64,000 bases of DNA from Gnetum montanum (GCA_015680685.1 MNCI01009578.1:225361-289360); one strand, 5' to 3'. Counted from the first letter of the stretch, positions 1 through 13,270 are shown. Notes: a model not told the origin generated them from the letters alone. Numbers and translations are program-made.

Positions 1-769
1 AAGTAGCAACTCCATAGTACCAAGTGATGGACCACCTCTCTAAATATTATCAACCTATAAAGGTTGACCTTTGAAAAGATAAATTCATGGAATTTTGTCA
101 TGAGGCCTCCAAGGGAAAAACAGTTCCAATCACACTAACATCATAATCCAAAAAAAAAAAAAATTGAATATCCTTTAAGACAATCTTAATGTCATGGTCC
201 TCCTCTCTTTGATGAAGATAACATGATTTATGAATACTTACATTCTACCTTAGAAAGAAATCTAGATAAAAGGATAGATGGGCCTAAAACCAAGAAAATC
301 TCAAAGCCAAGGTCTCATAGTCTCTAGGCAAGAAAACAATCAATGGACTAAAGAAGAAGAATAAGCTGACATAATTTTCCTAGATTTTCATCTTCACTAT
401 ATTCTTCATCATCTAGCTTTGATGAGATACAATGTAACTAAGACCAAAATGGAAATGATTGAAGGTAATATGAGGATGATAGAAGACCCCATCATAAAAT
501 GGAAGAAGAAAACATAGACAAGAATAGGAAGGAAAGAAACATCAAGAAAGAAGTTATAGAAAGCCACACCATAGGAGACATGGCCATGATAAGAATTACA
601 ATAAGCATGATGACTATGATAAATAATTTCTTGCTACAAGGAGCATGATCAACATCTATGAGCTAGTTCACATCCTCACTAAGAATCAAAGGAATAACCA
701 GATCAAATAGCTTGACATGAACAATATTTCTAATTTGAAGGAGGTTACAATGCTAATCTGTAACACCAT

Positions 770-1618
770 CTACAAATATTCCATGTGTCTATGTCTTGAA
801 CAATATTGAAAATGATTAGAAAAAGCTTAATTTATTTCCCTAGACACTCATAAAGAAATCTAAAAGTTAGTACTAGTATTCACAGATGAAGTATGATGCT
901 AGAGCTATTTAATGATAGGTATTAAACATATTGAAGGAATATCATCATCATAGTCCTTCAATATGTCCAACTTGAGAAAGTAGATTCAAGGGTGGAAACA
1001 AGATAACCATGAATCTCTTGATGCAGCCTTGGATATGTACTATTCTTTGTTGCACTAGTTCCCATGCCATAATTTCTCTCAAACAAATCAACTTGGCCAC
1101 ATCATAGATGAGCTTAGAAATAAAACTAGAGAAACTCTTGGGGTCTATGCCCAAGTAAGACTATTAGAAATGAGAGTCTATTGGATTTAAATACTCATTG
1201 ACTAGGTAGCAAAGAAAAAAAACGAGTTAAAGAAAAAAGAAAGAGTAAATAAGTATAATAGATACTCCTTCATCTGCCAAAAGAGATTCGTCTCTATGAC
1301 CCAAAGTAGGAAGCACCATTAGGAGAGGTTATGCAAAGGAAGAAATTATTAATTCAAAAAATTATCACTAAAATATCAACCAAGGTGGATAAGATGTGGG
1401 AATCTCTGTATAAGAAGTTCCAAGAAACATTTAAAATCATTAAGGATAAAATAGAGAAAGAGATCAAGGACAAGGAAAAGAGAAGAAAGAAGGGCATAGT
1501 GAAGGACTATTTAATGGTAAGGCTACAATAGTAGAAGAGGTTTTTGGTTTAGATGTAGATGATACAAGGTGTGATATTCACCAATATGATCATCCTTAAG
1601 GATGTGACCCCATTCTAT
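770..1618 (+). pseudogene. gag of element O, decayed
   Basis: This is a retrotransposon capsid/nucleocapsid (gag) relic with stops and shifts. Near 787-840 it reads like VYVLNNIEND-KKLNLFP, matching ACVWNNIDNGWKKLKLFP of element C gag. Near 1010-1165 it reads SLDAALDMYYSLLH and later DELRNKTRETLGVYAQ, matching A gag (LERYYALLNN, DGLRNETRETLGMYAQ). A lysine-rich stretch at 1331-1528 follows. At 1567-1620 a Cys motif, CDI-x3-DHP-x4-DPILSH, matches QCNIFLYDHPKGQCPILSH of A gag, and element H is inserted directly after it. The match to A and C gag is visible in translation; the Athila-like placement is inference from the overall gag layout and the downstream pol. Confidence 0.7.
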
Positions 1619-1623
1619 CACAC
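1619..1623. repeat. Target duplication of element H, left copy
   Basis: CACAC here pairs with CATAC at 43481-43485: one transition in five bases, as expected for an old insertion. Confidence 0.6.
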
Positions 1624-2660
1624 TAACAAGCCAACTAAAATTTGATGCTATATTACCTTCATTGTAGTAATGTTACCTTGTCTATGACTAATCCACAAGT
1701 TTTATCCATGGAGGAATGGTCAAAATTCAAAGAGAACATGAAGAGAAACAAATAATTAAATTCAATTATAATTAAATCCCACACTTATGACTATCACCCA
1801 TTCACTCAATTACAAATCCTCACCCTAACTTCTAACTTAAGTTCAAGAATGAAATTTAATGATTAAATCAACTTTGAAGACATTAAATACAAAATATAAT
1901 TTTTGAGAAGCACAAGCGAGATATCACCCAATCTATGATTTTTCCTTATGGTCTTCATAATGCAACAACCTCAACAACACACCGATTGACTCCAATGGTT
2001 GGCTGTTTCCATAAGGTTCAACTAGCTCCTTTGATCATTCTTTTAAAAAATAGGGAATTACTTTAAATTAACTTGGGTTCTCTTGGGATATGAATTGTTA
2101 CCCTTCCCTTGAGTAATGAGGTCCTTTTTATACTTGAAGGGGTCACAAATTAATTTGGAAAAATAGTCTATATGAATATATCGATTGACATTGTAGGAAT
2201 CAATGTGAATCCATACTGTTGCTAAAGCAATTTTGGCTTATCAATCTAAATAAAGGTTGTAATGTCTTTACTTCTTATCTCCTCAATGAATATTTCAATC
2301 ATGGTCTAGATTGATGTCTCTATTATACTGAAGAATCTAAATCACCATGACTCTAATGATATCAATCCTCACCATAGTCATTATAGATATCAATAAGATT
2401 TATGTTGTTTCAACTAGTCTTTGTAATAACTATGAATATTTGATGCATTGAAGTCCATCAACGATTCTATATGAATCGATATCTCATCAATCCTAGTCAT
2501 AATCGCTATATCCTATGAAACATAACTTTTAAAAATATTATAAATACTTATCATGTACTACCACAAAAATTAGGATACTTTGATAAGGTCACATAACAAA
2601 ATAAAAATAAAAATTTAAACTAATTTCATCAAAACTGATAGAAAATTGGGGGCTTCATCA
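1624..2660 (-). repeat. 3' LTR of element H
   Basis: It matches 42446-43480 along its whole length (1037 against 1035 bp). On the - strand it starts TGATGAAGCC; the other end has decayed from TGACAAGC to TAACAAGC on the + strand. A minus-strand TATA box TATAAAAAG is present at 2124-2132. On the - strand, the purine-rich AAAGGGATG just before the LTR start (2661-2669) is the likely polypurine tract. Confidence 0.9.
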
Positions 2661-4500
2661 CATCCCTTTACTAGCCTTTGACATGTTCTTAGCCTGTAAA
2701 GATGAAAGATATATCAATGCATACATATGAAATATGTAAATAGGTATACTACATCAATTAACTTCAATAATCAGCAACAAGACACAAAATGGTAGTCTCA
2801 ATATCATGGAACATATAATCCTTAAAATGTTCTAACCACTACTAGGCATAAGCATGAATATGTTATTAAGAGAAATCACAAATTTATAATTCACTTTTAT
2901 CATCAAAAATAGTGCTCAAAATTAAAACAAAAATATTTAATTCCATTGCCTCCTCATCGAAGATAGTAGTCATAATATAAAGAAAAACATAATGCTTTAA
3001 TCTTAAAAATTAAATGTCTATTAACCATTAGAATACCAAGTTTTCTATAACAAAGGATTATAAATATATCATAATAATAATAACCAAAAATATTTCCAAA
3101 ACTCAGCTTGTTTTTAAACAACAAAATGGCCTAACATGTCGTAACACAACCAAAATAACTTAAAGGATCAAACCTCAAATCCTACCTCAACTTCCATGTT
3201 TTTCTCAAAATGAAATGACCTAACTCCCTCATCATCATCATGGTTTTGAAAATGCACATTCCACTTGATGACTAATAGTCTCTTGTCTAGTGTTATCAAG
3301 GTAGAACTTACCCTCTCTATGATGGACAAGATCTCACGCTAGCTAGATGGGACCTCCTACATTTTAATCCTCATTTATTTTTGGAGTTCCCTCACATCAT
3401 TGGCCTATGATTCCAACATGTGAACTGGATCATTATATTCTTGATGAAAGGATTAATCTTGTTGTAGATCGTCAGTGATTTATGAGGGTTTTCTTCTTAA
3501 GGATGTTGAGGTTGAATTTTATGCTATTTTGAGGCCCCGACATCATAAGCTTTCACAAAATTTATGAAATCATGAGTAGAAAATATATTTTAACTACATC
3601 ATCATTATAATGATACACCATGTACATAATAGGCAAGTATGTGAAGTTATCCTTCTCTTCATACTTCAGCACCTTCATCACTCGAAGGGCTAGGCTAAGG
3701 GCATAGTTAGTATGGGTTGATGGTAGGATGTTCATCATAATCATCCTTGCAATCACCTATGCTTTAGATGCATGTTGATGAAGTGGACTCCCTAGAATTG
3801 GATCCTACTAGAAGCAAACTCATCAACAAATTAATGGAATAGCTCATACTTCTCTTCTATACATGCCTTTGGCCTATAGATGTTCTCTCCGCTTGCAAGT
3901 AGGCCAAACCACTTCTAAAGTCATGTCATCATGATCTTAATCCTAGTCTTCCTCTAAGAAACTAGGTACTACTCTAGAGGCTCCATCATGATAAGGTGGG
4001 GCTTTATCTTTTTGTAAAACTCCAGGATCTCCTCTTGGTAGTACCAATCAATCAAAATTTTGATGAACACCATGCAACCCAATACCTTAATTTGTAGATG
4101 TATGACCATATTAGTTAGGTCAAACCATTCTATGTAGTTGGATTCAGCGTGGAAGTGGATAATTTTTAATCTCTAATTCTTAGGAACCTATACAAAGATG
4201 AAGGGATTAAGCATGTAGATATTATCAAATATTTCCTCTAAGACATCCATGGTTACCTTTTCTTGCTACTTTTTCATTGATGATTTTCTCATTTTATATG
4301 CCCTAGACATGCAAGAAAAATATTGAAAGATAAAATAAGGGTCATCCTCCCTTCAAAAATGATAAGGTGTTGCCTAATTTTGATAATAGTAATGCTTATA
4401 GGCATTCTAGAGGTGGACAACCTTACATGAATGTGATCTAGATGGAGGCTTAGTGCTATCCAACTACAGTGGAGAAGGAGAGTGGTTGGAAACATAGTGT
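2661..4500 (-). pseudogene. 3' region of H with decayed extra ORF
   Basis: This region lies downstream of H integrase, where Athila elements carry an extra, sometimes env-like, ORF. About 3560-4300 on the - strand reads as protein with scattered stops (for example IYMLNPFIFV near 4200 and ASGENIYRPKACIEEKYELF near 3850). I do not recognise a conserved domain, so an env-like role is only positional inference. 2661-3200 is AT-rich with no readable frame. Confidence 0.4.
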
Positions 4501-7450
4501 GGTTGTAGCACTATTATCCTAGAAGATCTTAGATAGGGTTTATGGATCATCGGGTTGGTGGCTTTTATAAATTAGTATCACTACCTTACTGTTAATTTAT
4601 ATTTTTTCCCATTTTACACATATTAATCCTCATTGTGGAATCATGATATTTTGAAAACAAATAGTCAATTACTATCACAATAGTAGTTGTTATCAATTTC
4701 ATTTTATATACAATTCAACATATTGATTCTCATCACTATCTCTATGCAAATTGATATTATTGTATCATTTATATTGAGCTTTAGCATTTCTGGGTTGTTC
4801 AAACATGCGGGTTTTGGGAAAAATTTTATATTATCGAGGTTCATCAATTGCATAGATATTGATCAATATCATTATATACTTTCTTATTAAACTATATCAT
4901 ATTTTCATTGTCCACATGCAAGGGTCTTTGAAAAATTCTTATATCATCACAATTCATTGATTTAGTCAATGAACTTTGATATCATTGAATATTTTCTAGT
5001 TAAACTTTAATGATTAAATCAAGATTATAGTTAATAAACTAAAGACAACTTCTTCAAAAAAATTATGAAGAATCGATGTATTGTGACACATGATATATCA
5101 AGACATTAAAGTATTGATATCCATCAAGATTCTAAAACCATAAGGGTTTTCTAATTTTCCATATATTTGTTAACATTAATTTGTGGTGTTCCTCAATTAT
5201 GTAAAATTTCTTATTGTAGGTCTTAGCGTCTCATAGTATATATTAATATATGATTTAAAATTTATTAATAAAAGTAATAAAATTATTAATCAAATTTATT
5301 GATATATTTTTAATCCTCCCACCTATACATTTTAGCATAAGACATTATTCACTTGCAATATGGAGTATTTAGTAGAAATTCACATACAACTCTATTAGGG
5401 AGGTCCACCTAGGATTACCTAGACTAGAACTTCTCCTCACAAGGTTTTCTTTATTCATTAAAAGAATGACTTAAAATCTCAAGGTTTCTAAATTTCCTAT
5501 ATTTTAAATATCCAAGATGCATTTCTCTCAATGAACTTATTTTCTAACTTGATCTTAAATTGACTTCCATGTTAGTTATACCAAACTATCCTACCCTTTC
5601 ACTATAACAATATTCTTCTTTCCCCTCCCCCTCCTCCCATACTAATTAAAATAGGTTATGTTCTTAATCAAGGTTAATTAAATTAATTATTTATTGGTGT
5701 AGACTATGGCCTAACTAGGAGAGTAGATTAAAAGCAAGTATGTCATGGGTTTTATATGCTATCCACTATTAATGACACATAGGTAAACATTAAAATTCCA
5801 ACAATTAGTATTTGCAATGCTCTAGCCATAGTAGGAATCTCAACCACTAACTCCTATGGAAGGCATGTTGAAAAATCGTATGAAAGTTCAAAGAGTCTAA
5901 TTACCTATGGAAATGATAGTTGGTAGTCTTAGAGTTTGATAATAATGATGTAGTGATATAGTGAAAAGTTTGGAGGTTAATTATGAATTAATAGTAAAAC
6001 TAAAATACTTAGTTGACATGTTGAGGAAAAGAAAGGAAAAGAAGAGAGATATTATTCCTTTTAGATATGAATCTTCATAAGCTAAGAGATTAAAGAAACT
6101 AAGGAAAATGGTTATTATTTTTAAGGTTATTCATTATGCTACTAACTCAGGTTAGTCAATCCTTTCCTCTATAGTGTTATATCTAATGTAGGAACACCTC
6201 TTTAAATTTCATTTTTCCTTCTATACATTTATTTTTTGAGGTTTTGAGCTTGAAGAAGATGTCTTGGAAGTCATGAAGACATCTTGTCTAAGACTAGGGA
6301 CTAACATAAGACATCTTGGATATAGAGAAGACATCTTACTAATGTTATGGTCTTTTTGAGAAAAATGTCTTATAGGATGGAAGATGTCTTGCCAAAACCA
6401 TCTCTAGGTAGGAGAAGACCTCTTACCCAAGGCATCTGCTACCAAGAGGAGACATCTAGTCTTAGAATGAGATTTCTTGACTGAGACATCTCCCTTGAAA
6501 ATTGGTTTTGACAGAAGACATCTCCTAAAGGTTAGAGATGACCCATACAACTAGGAAAACTTCTAAAAACACCCATCCCAATTTGGAAAAAGGTTTCACA
6601 AGATGCAAAAGGATGAAAATAGCTAGGGACGAAAGTGCAAAGACTTGGGAAACATCTAAAGAACCTCAAGTTTTACTTGGGAAAAGGTTTCTAGGTTTCT
6701 TATCTTCTAGTTTCTTATAAAGATTGATGTAATTTACCATTATTGGTAACTCATCCCTAACCAAGAGAAATATAGAAATATCTTAGAGTAGAAGATATTG
6801 TACAAGAAGAAAGCTTGTGCAAGGGAATTTGAGTGAGAGGCAAGGAAGAGTAGTTAAGAGAGGTTGAGAGAATTTATAATAATTATTTTCTCTTCAACTC
6901 ACAATCCATTGTGAGCTATTGAGGGTTGAAAGGGGATAAGTTTGATCTCTAAGATCCTTGGAAGAGTTGTGAGTTGAACTTGGCTCCACATCTTTAATGT
7001 ATTTTCTCTATATTTTGAGATTTTTCTTAACATAAGGAAGATTTTCTCGATTTCATTATGTTGTTCTTATTTTCTAAGCTAGATCTACTTGGAAGTTATG
7101 TAATGGGTCCTATTTGGACCTATTGAGGTGAAACCCTTGCATCAATATCCTAGTTATCTAAATTAGTGGCATCCATAGTTCTTTTTATTTTGTTGACTTA
7201 TTCTCCACTCATAATCACTCTACTCATAGAAGGAGGTTCTTATGGGATACTTGAAAAATGTTATTATTTAGCATTTCTCAAATTGTAAGGTTCTTGTAAA
7301 AGTGTGGCTCTTCTCATGATGGAAAGTTCTTATGGGGCTCTCTTTTCTTCTTTTTCTAAGCTTGCTTCAACCATAAGGTTATTGTAGGAGCCTTTTTTAT
7401 TCTTTTCTTTTAACTAAATGGATTGCTTATATGGTGTTGGTCTCATTTAA
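4501..7450. other. Non-coding 3' region of H, possibly with an unresolved insert
   Basis: I find no gene here. 4600-5300 is very AT-rich with several GATAT/ATATC words like those in the H LTR. About 5650-7450 looks different: it has the motif array at 6245-6527 and purine-rich, LTR-like stretches. It could be an unrecognised solo LTR, but I found no terminal TG..CA pair with a target duplication. An in-frame stretch at 6538-6720 (60 codons) has no recognisable homology. Confidence 0.35.
6245..6527. repeat. Array of AAGACATCTT-like motifs
   Basis: Within about 280 bp the words AGATGTCTT, AAGACATCTT, AGACATCT or one-base variants occur about ten times in both orientations, at irregular spacing of 15-45 bp. 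The core AGACATCT/AGATGTCT makes the strands alternately complementary. It is not a simple tandem repeat. Confidence 0.6.
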
Positions 7451-9072
7451 TTTTATTGAATGCTTTTACCATCTTAAATGCTCAACCCAATATAACATAC
7501 ATTTTCCTCCATATTAACTATCCAAGTAATTAACCAATAAAAACCTTACAATTATAAACATTGGCCTATACTTAGTTATTTTACCTCCTAAACTTATAGA
7601 ACTTAAACATAAGGAACAATAGGATTTATTATGCCAACTTAGTATTATAGTATGTTTTAGTTGTATTTGGTTAGTATTTATTTTTATTATGCTAAGGATC
7701 ATCTTTAGATGGATTTTGGATTTTAACCTACCTATCTCAAGGTATGAGTTATCCTTCTGTGCATTCTAAACATGATGCTACTAAATTCTTTACAGTCCTA
7801 ATGACCAATAGAATTTTCTATTATCCTCTATATTTTCAAGATAAATGTTATCAAATTTTGGTTATCCTTTAATTATTTTTACATTATTAAATAAGATATT
7901 TGATTATTAAAACCAAAATTACTCTTTATAATTTTGGCCTCTAATTGATCGCCCTCATTCTTTGATTCTTCTGTAGGGTAATTAGAAAAACTTAATTTCA
8001 CTAACTCATCCTCCCTAAGTTCTTCCATATGATGTTGATGATAATGCTTAAATATTTTTCCATTTATTAGGAGTGAGTTTGAAAAGTCTTCAACAGGTGC
8101 AATTAGGATAGTACAATTACTAGAAGGTTGTAATACTAGGTATGGACCTTTCCACTAAGTTGTTACTTTTTCTGGAAATTTTTGTAGTCTCATGTTATAT
8201 AGCAAGACTTTATATCCTTCTAAAAATTTCTTATTTAGTATATTCTTATCATGCATACACTTCATTTATTTCTAAATTATTTCTTGTTTATCAAGCATAT
8301 GCATGTGTAATGCATCAAGTTGGATCATTCTAAAGTTTTTATTAAGCTCTTTATAAAAACTTAGTTGATGTGTTAATCTCAGATATTGGTATTTTATTTC
8401 AATAGGCATCAAACATTTTTAATCATAAATAAACTAATAGGAAAAATAACTATGTTTTATTTATAAGTAATCCTATATGCCAAAAGTGCATCTTGTAATT
8501 TTCTAGGCCAATCCTTCTTTTTAGCATAAATAGCTTTAGTTAAATTTTTTAGGATGATTCTATTAGCATTTTCAACTTGATTATTAGTTTGAGGATGGTT
8601 GGAAATGGATATCTTATGTTTTATTCCATAATATTTAAGAAATTTTTCCATTATTTTATTTACAAAATGAGTTCATTGTTAATAATGAGTAAACATTGAG
8701 TTCCAAATCATGTTAGGATATGTTTCCTAAGAAAGGCTACAAATACCTTAACACCATTTGTTAGAATAGCTTTAGCTTGTGCACATTTATTAACATAACC
8801 CCTACCTACTAAGATATACTAACATCCATTGAAAGGTGAAAATGATCCTACAAAATCTATACCCCAAACATCAAAAGCTTTTGTTATTAAAATGGGATTG
8901 AGTGGAATTTCTTATCTCTTTCTCATTTCCCATAAACATTGATACTTATCACACCCTTGGACATATGTGTAACCATATTTAAATATATTAGGCTAATAAA
9001 AACCACTTTGTAATAATTTTATAGTTGTTCTATAGCTATCAAAATTTCCTTCTCTAAGAAAATCATGATACA
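7451..9072 (-). pseudogene. Integrase of element H, decayed
   Basis: Read on the - strand from 9072 downwards: zinc-binding part (LLQSGFYWPNIFKYGYTYV then CDKYQC), core start FDVWGVDFVGSF, then PQTNNQVENANRIILKNL and DWPRKLQDALLAYRITYK at 8457-8651, and C-terminal part WKGPYLVLQPSSNCTILIAP near 8100-8155. Integrase inserts the cDNA copy into the genome. The first catalytic Asp is present; the second is lost (IINNEL where the family has SDNG or similar). Several stops are present. The wording is typical of Athila integrases. Its upstream continuation is at 17569, across element A. 7451-8000 is the low-complexity tail after integrase. Confidence 0.85.
9068..9072. repeat. Target duplication of element A, left copy
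   Basis: ATACA, identical to 17569-17573 directly after the third LTR. Confidence 0.9.
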
Positions 9073-9931
9073 TGATGAAGTGTCATTCAGTCAATGCATC
9101 AACTTGGCCACATATACGTGGCCCCATCAACACGGGCTTGTCAACGTAGCCTTCCTGTGTTGATGTGGCCCCATTTATGCAGCTACCTACCCTAGCCCAT
9201 AAATAAGAGGGCCTTCTGCCTCATTTAGAGAGCTTCGAGTTAGTTGTAGCAAAGCTCTTGCATTTTGTTTCCATAGGAGTTATATTATTTTCCCAAGTGC
9301 ATGCCCGTAGTGTGATGCTTGTAATTGTACAGCACCTTTATTCGAGTTTGACGTACTTGGACACGCACATGACCAGAAATAAAGATCGAGATTACTTCAT
9401 CATTGCAGCATTCACTTAGTTTTAATTATTTAATTATTATTGTTAATTGTTATTGTTATTACTATTTTCTTAGTTAATATTTCTTTATCATCATTTACTA
9501 TTCCTATTGTTAAATGCCGAATGAGTATGAATTAATCACGAGCATTTAAGTGTGACTACTTGGTAACCTAGTAGTGTACCTAAGATCTACGCTTGGTAAT
9601 CCCAGTAGTAGTCGTGCATGAGGTCCAAGATGTGTACGGATGATTAAGGAGCATATGCTCATTGCACTTAGGTTAGCTTAGACTCATTTCCTATTACTCA
9701 TTAGTTTAATAAAGATTATTCTCCATTGTCTCTAGGAGTAGCATTAGTTTAGGATCACATCATAGGCCTCACTTTGGACTAAACCATACAAGACAAAGCA
9801 AATACTAGTCCAGGTGGGAAGACAGTAAACTGCGATCAACATGTAACTATCTAGATACCACAACTAGCCTTTATCATGTGTGAATGCTTGTATTCATATG
9901 GTTGAGTGTAGGGGTACCTAGCCACTCATCA
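9073..9931 (+). repeat. LTR1 of element A
   Basis: 859 bp, TGATGAAGTG ... CTCATCA. TATA-like CATAAATAAG at 9199-9208 (the other A LTRs have TATAAATA) and AATAAA at 9378-9383 mark a U3-R-U5 layout. It is followed directly by a primer binding site. Confidence 0.92.
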
Positions 9932-9950
9932 TTGGCATCGTTGCTAGGGA
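9932..9950 (+). promoter_or_regulatory. Primer binding site of element A, interior 1
   Basis: TTGGCATCGTTGCTAGGGA directly after the LTR. It is a decayed form of the TTGGCACCATTGCTGGGGA seen at 14711 and of the TTTGGCACCATTGCT site of element H, a type used by Athila-like elements to bind a tRNA primer. Confidence 0.85.
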
Positions 9951-10070
9951 TGGTGCTAGTTATTTAGATTAGTTACATCATACAAGATTGCTGTAACAAA
10001 GCCTTGACGATATATCTTTTAGAAAAATAATAATAATAATTGTAATTAAATCACACACAAATTTACAACC

Positions 10071-11897
10071 ATGTCTCTCCTACAAGACTATAATAATGCC
10101 ACATCTAGTGAGGTAATTCATTGGAGAACCAATGAATATTATGACAATGAAGATTGGAGTACGCAACCCGAGGTGGGGGTTTCTTATAAACATAAACAAA
10201 GACAACATCGTCCTAATGCACGAAAGCATAACATACCTAGTGATGATGAACCCCTAATGGCCACTACAAGCTTAACGGAAATATAGGAGGCTATTTGAAT
10301 TGCCCGCAAGCATCGGAAGGAAATTTGTCTACCCGTGCTTGATTTAAATAACTTTCCCAAGTTTTCAGGAGGCTATGATTTAGATCCACAACAACATTTA
10401 CAAGCCTTCTACAATGCCTGTACATGGAAAAATGTTGATAATGAGTGACAAAAACTTAAGCTCTTTCCTCTGACACTTGTTGGCCAAGAAAAAGTATGGT
10501 ATAGGTCGTTAAAACCAAACTCAATTCAACATTGGCCGACAATGGTAGAACTTTTTAACAAAAGATATCAAACCTATGCGAGAGTGTTAGCCTTGAGGAG
10601 ACAAATACAAGAATGGAAACAAGCATAACATGAACCCTTGGACATGACCTTAGAAAGATATTATGCACTGTTAAACAACTACCCAAGCCATGGGTTCTCG
10701 AAGGAAAGGCTAATGTACCATATCATAGATGGGCTCCGTAATGAAACAAGGGAGACCCTAGGGATGTATGCCCAAGGTCAACTATATGAGCTGCGAACCC
10801 ATAAACTCCAAGAGCTTATTAAGAAGATAGAAAAAGAAGAAGGAGAAATAACTAAATGGGAGAATGTTGAAAGTTCCCAACAGGACAAAAATCTTAACTT
10901 AACAAGGGTCCATGATCATGAAGAGGAGAAATCAACTCACTTCAAGGAGGTGGAATCATCTTTGCCAATCTTGCAATCACTAGATGAAATTGAGGCAAAG
11001 ATTAATAAGATGATAGACTAGGTACATGAAAGATGTGGAGAATATTCCAACATTATTAGAGGAAAAACTATGCCAAATCGAGAAACAGGACAGGACACCA
11101 CGCGACAATCAGAAAGAAGGGTAGAAGATAATAAGGATAGGAACTCAACTACCAATCATATGTATCAATGTAATATTTTCTTGTACGATCACCCCAAAGG
11201 TCAATGCCCAATCTTGTCACATTTACATGAGCATTGGGGAGGAATGATACATCTAGAGTTCATACAAAAATACTGTGTCCAACCATAGTGGCAAAAACCT
11301 CATTCATGGGGGAGGCCATCGCCAACTAGACCATACCCTTCGTATGTCCTGGTACCAAATGCTTATTATGTTCAACACCCTGTATCTCCAACAAGATCAA
11401 CATCCTCTACCTCACCTCATCATTATCATTCTCCCAAATAATATCCACCCATGTCCTCTCCAACAAGATCACCACCTCATGTGCCTTACACTTCTCCTCA
11501 ACGTCAATATTCTCATACTTCACCCCCCTTACATCACCGCTAGCTATGCCAAAATATTTTACACCACAGCACCAACCCATAAATGTTACCTGTTCTACTA
11601 CTATCAACACCAGTGGAGGTCCTTCACAACATTGAAGGTGTCCCTTCTTTCGATGTGACCATCGAAAGTGACACCACAATTCAGAAACCACTGCATCCAC
11701 CAACTCAGCACAAATCCAACACTGTGGTGCATCTTCCTCTTCAAACCCAATGCCTCATGTTACCTTATCAAGGCCACCACTCAATACTCCAACAACCATG
11801 GGGCCCAATGAATATTGCCACATGGGGAGACATGTTGATCCTTGCATACCATCTTACAGTCGCAAGTACCATAGTGGGTCAACTCCTTATAAATTAA
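10071..11897 (+). pseudogene. gag of element A
   Basis: This is one long frame from ATG 10071 to about 11897, broken only by stop substitutions (10284, 10296, 10446, 10626, 11019, 11286 and a few later), with no frameshift seen. The capsid domain (Retrotrans_gag type) runs from FPKFSGGYDLDPQQHLQAF near 10350 through LFPLTLVGQEKVWYRSL, ALRRQIQEWK and LERYYALLNN to DGLRNETRETLGMYAQGQL near 10800. A charged helical part follows, then a Cys motif QCNIFLYDHPKGQCPILSH at about 11165-11225 and a Pro/Ser/His-rich tail. The start matches MSL-QDY-NATTS of element C. Most stops fit C-to-T or G-to-A changes. The product would build the particle that packages RNA. Confidence 0.85.
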
Positions 11898-11953
11898 CCA
11901 CATCTTATAAGTTTCCTCACTATGTCAACTCTAATCAAGTGTGTGAGCCCCAA

Positions 11954-12043
11954 NNNNNNNNNNNNNNNNNNNNNNNNNNNNNNNNNNNNNNNNNNNNNNN
12001 NNNNNNNNNNNNNNNNNNNNNNNNNNNNNNNNNNNNNNNNNNN
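11954..12043. other. Assembly gap (90 n)
   Basis: A run of n replaces the sequence between the gag tail and the spacer of element A. The true length is unknown. Confidence 0.98.
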
Positions 12044-13270
12044 GTTTTATCTTTTTGTCTTTTTATCTTTTTATGAGTAATCTCATCTATGAATAAAACA
12101 CTCATGTGACTCATTGGTTGAGGTGTGTTCTATGTTATCGAGTCTCGAGTGGTCAATTATTTGGACAGTGAGCCCATTACACCCACTGATCCATTCTACA
12201 AATAAGAGGTTTTGTTCTAGGGTACAGTGATATTCTTAACATTCTTGAAACTTAAAATTATCTTTCATGTTCATTGTACCCAGAATGAAGAAGGATGGAC
12301 CAAGAGGGAACGATTAGGGTGTGACATCAAGGGGATTTGCGGATTCTCTTTGGTGATGTCTGTGGGAGTCATCATGCAACCTAGTTGTACTAAGATCCTT
12401 GTAGATCTAACGAAAAATAGGAGTAAGAGTAATCAAAAGGGCACTTAAAAATAAAATGCTATTCTAGAGGGTTCCACTAGAAAGACATGCACCCATGCCT
12501 GAATGTTGGCGATTTCTCTAGATTTAGTAAAGTGAAAAAAAAAAAGATAAAAAGAAAAGAAGGAAGTACCACAAAATAAAAATCACTGCTCCCTTGAATA
12601 AAATGCCAAGTGATCGTATGCCTTGTTGTTATGGTACTCTCATAGTTTCTCATCGTGGGATGAAATAATGTGATGTCAATGATTAGAAGAATGGACTTGG
12701 TCCTTATCTTGGAACGATGGGGTAATGACACCTTAATCATTCTTTACATGTAGTATTCGTTGTGCCTTGAGTTAGTTACCTCACATCCCAATCTCTGCAA
12801 TCCCTTCTCCAATTAATTCCATCTCACTATTCATGTATTTGTGACTCATGTCTTGTATAGCATTGAATTCATACCTCATCACAGTGGTATCGACATGTGT
12901 GTGTTTTGTTGCATTGGTACAGACATTTTAAGGTGTGGTTACGTGAGGGCATTATAGGTTAGAACCTGCTTTGGGGAGGACCCACTTGCATGACTTTTGT
13001 AATTTGTACTTTTTGCACACCACCACATCATCTTATACCCTCTGAGTATTTCATTGTCAAATCTATTCTTTCCTTTTTCATCATTTTATCAAACATTCCT
13101 CAACACCAGGTCCGACATTAAACTTTTAGGGAAACTTCCTTAAAAAATCTCTAACTCTAAAATCACGCTAAGTAAGGAATTCAAAATTTATTAAAGGCTA
13201 TGAGTAAGGTATGAAATCATTGAACTCTTTTCAAATAACCTTACTTACAATTGATCCTTGTGTGATTATA
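12044..13270 (+). other. Spacer between gag and ORF2 in element A
   Basis: Non-coding, but clearly matching 46960-48856 of element C (shared words include CTCATCTATGAATAAAACAC and AAGACATGCACCCATGCCTG). The same long gag-ORF2 spacer therefore belongs to the family. It is shorter than in C and lacks the C stretch with the LTR-like motif and TATA boxes (48266-48350). Open frames at 12227-12448 and on the other strand at 12477-12740 have no counterpart frame in C and are taken as chance. Confidence 0.7.

Larger units (their letters stand above)
1..1623 (+). mobile_element. Element O, segment 1 (leader and gag side)
   Basis: This is the left-hand piece of the outermost Ty3/gypsy element, on the + strand. 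Positions 1-640 hold no readable coding sequence and are probably leader or decayed gag N-terminus. From about 640 the sequence follows the gag seen in elements A and C. No LTR or primer site of O lies in the window, so its left end is outside. O resumes at 43486 after element H. Confidence 0.7.

Noticed and set aside
2661-4500. A true envelope gene in H
   Set aside because: Position is right for an Athila extra ORF, but no signal, cleavage or membrane pattern can be read; left as an unidentified decayed ORF.
11275-11703. Overlapping open frames on both strands in the gag tail of A
   Set aside because: The gag frame itself runs through with stops; Pro/His-rich composition keeps other frames open by chance.
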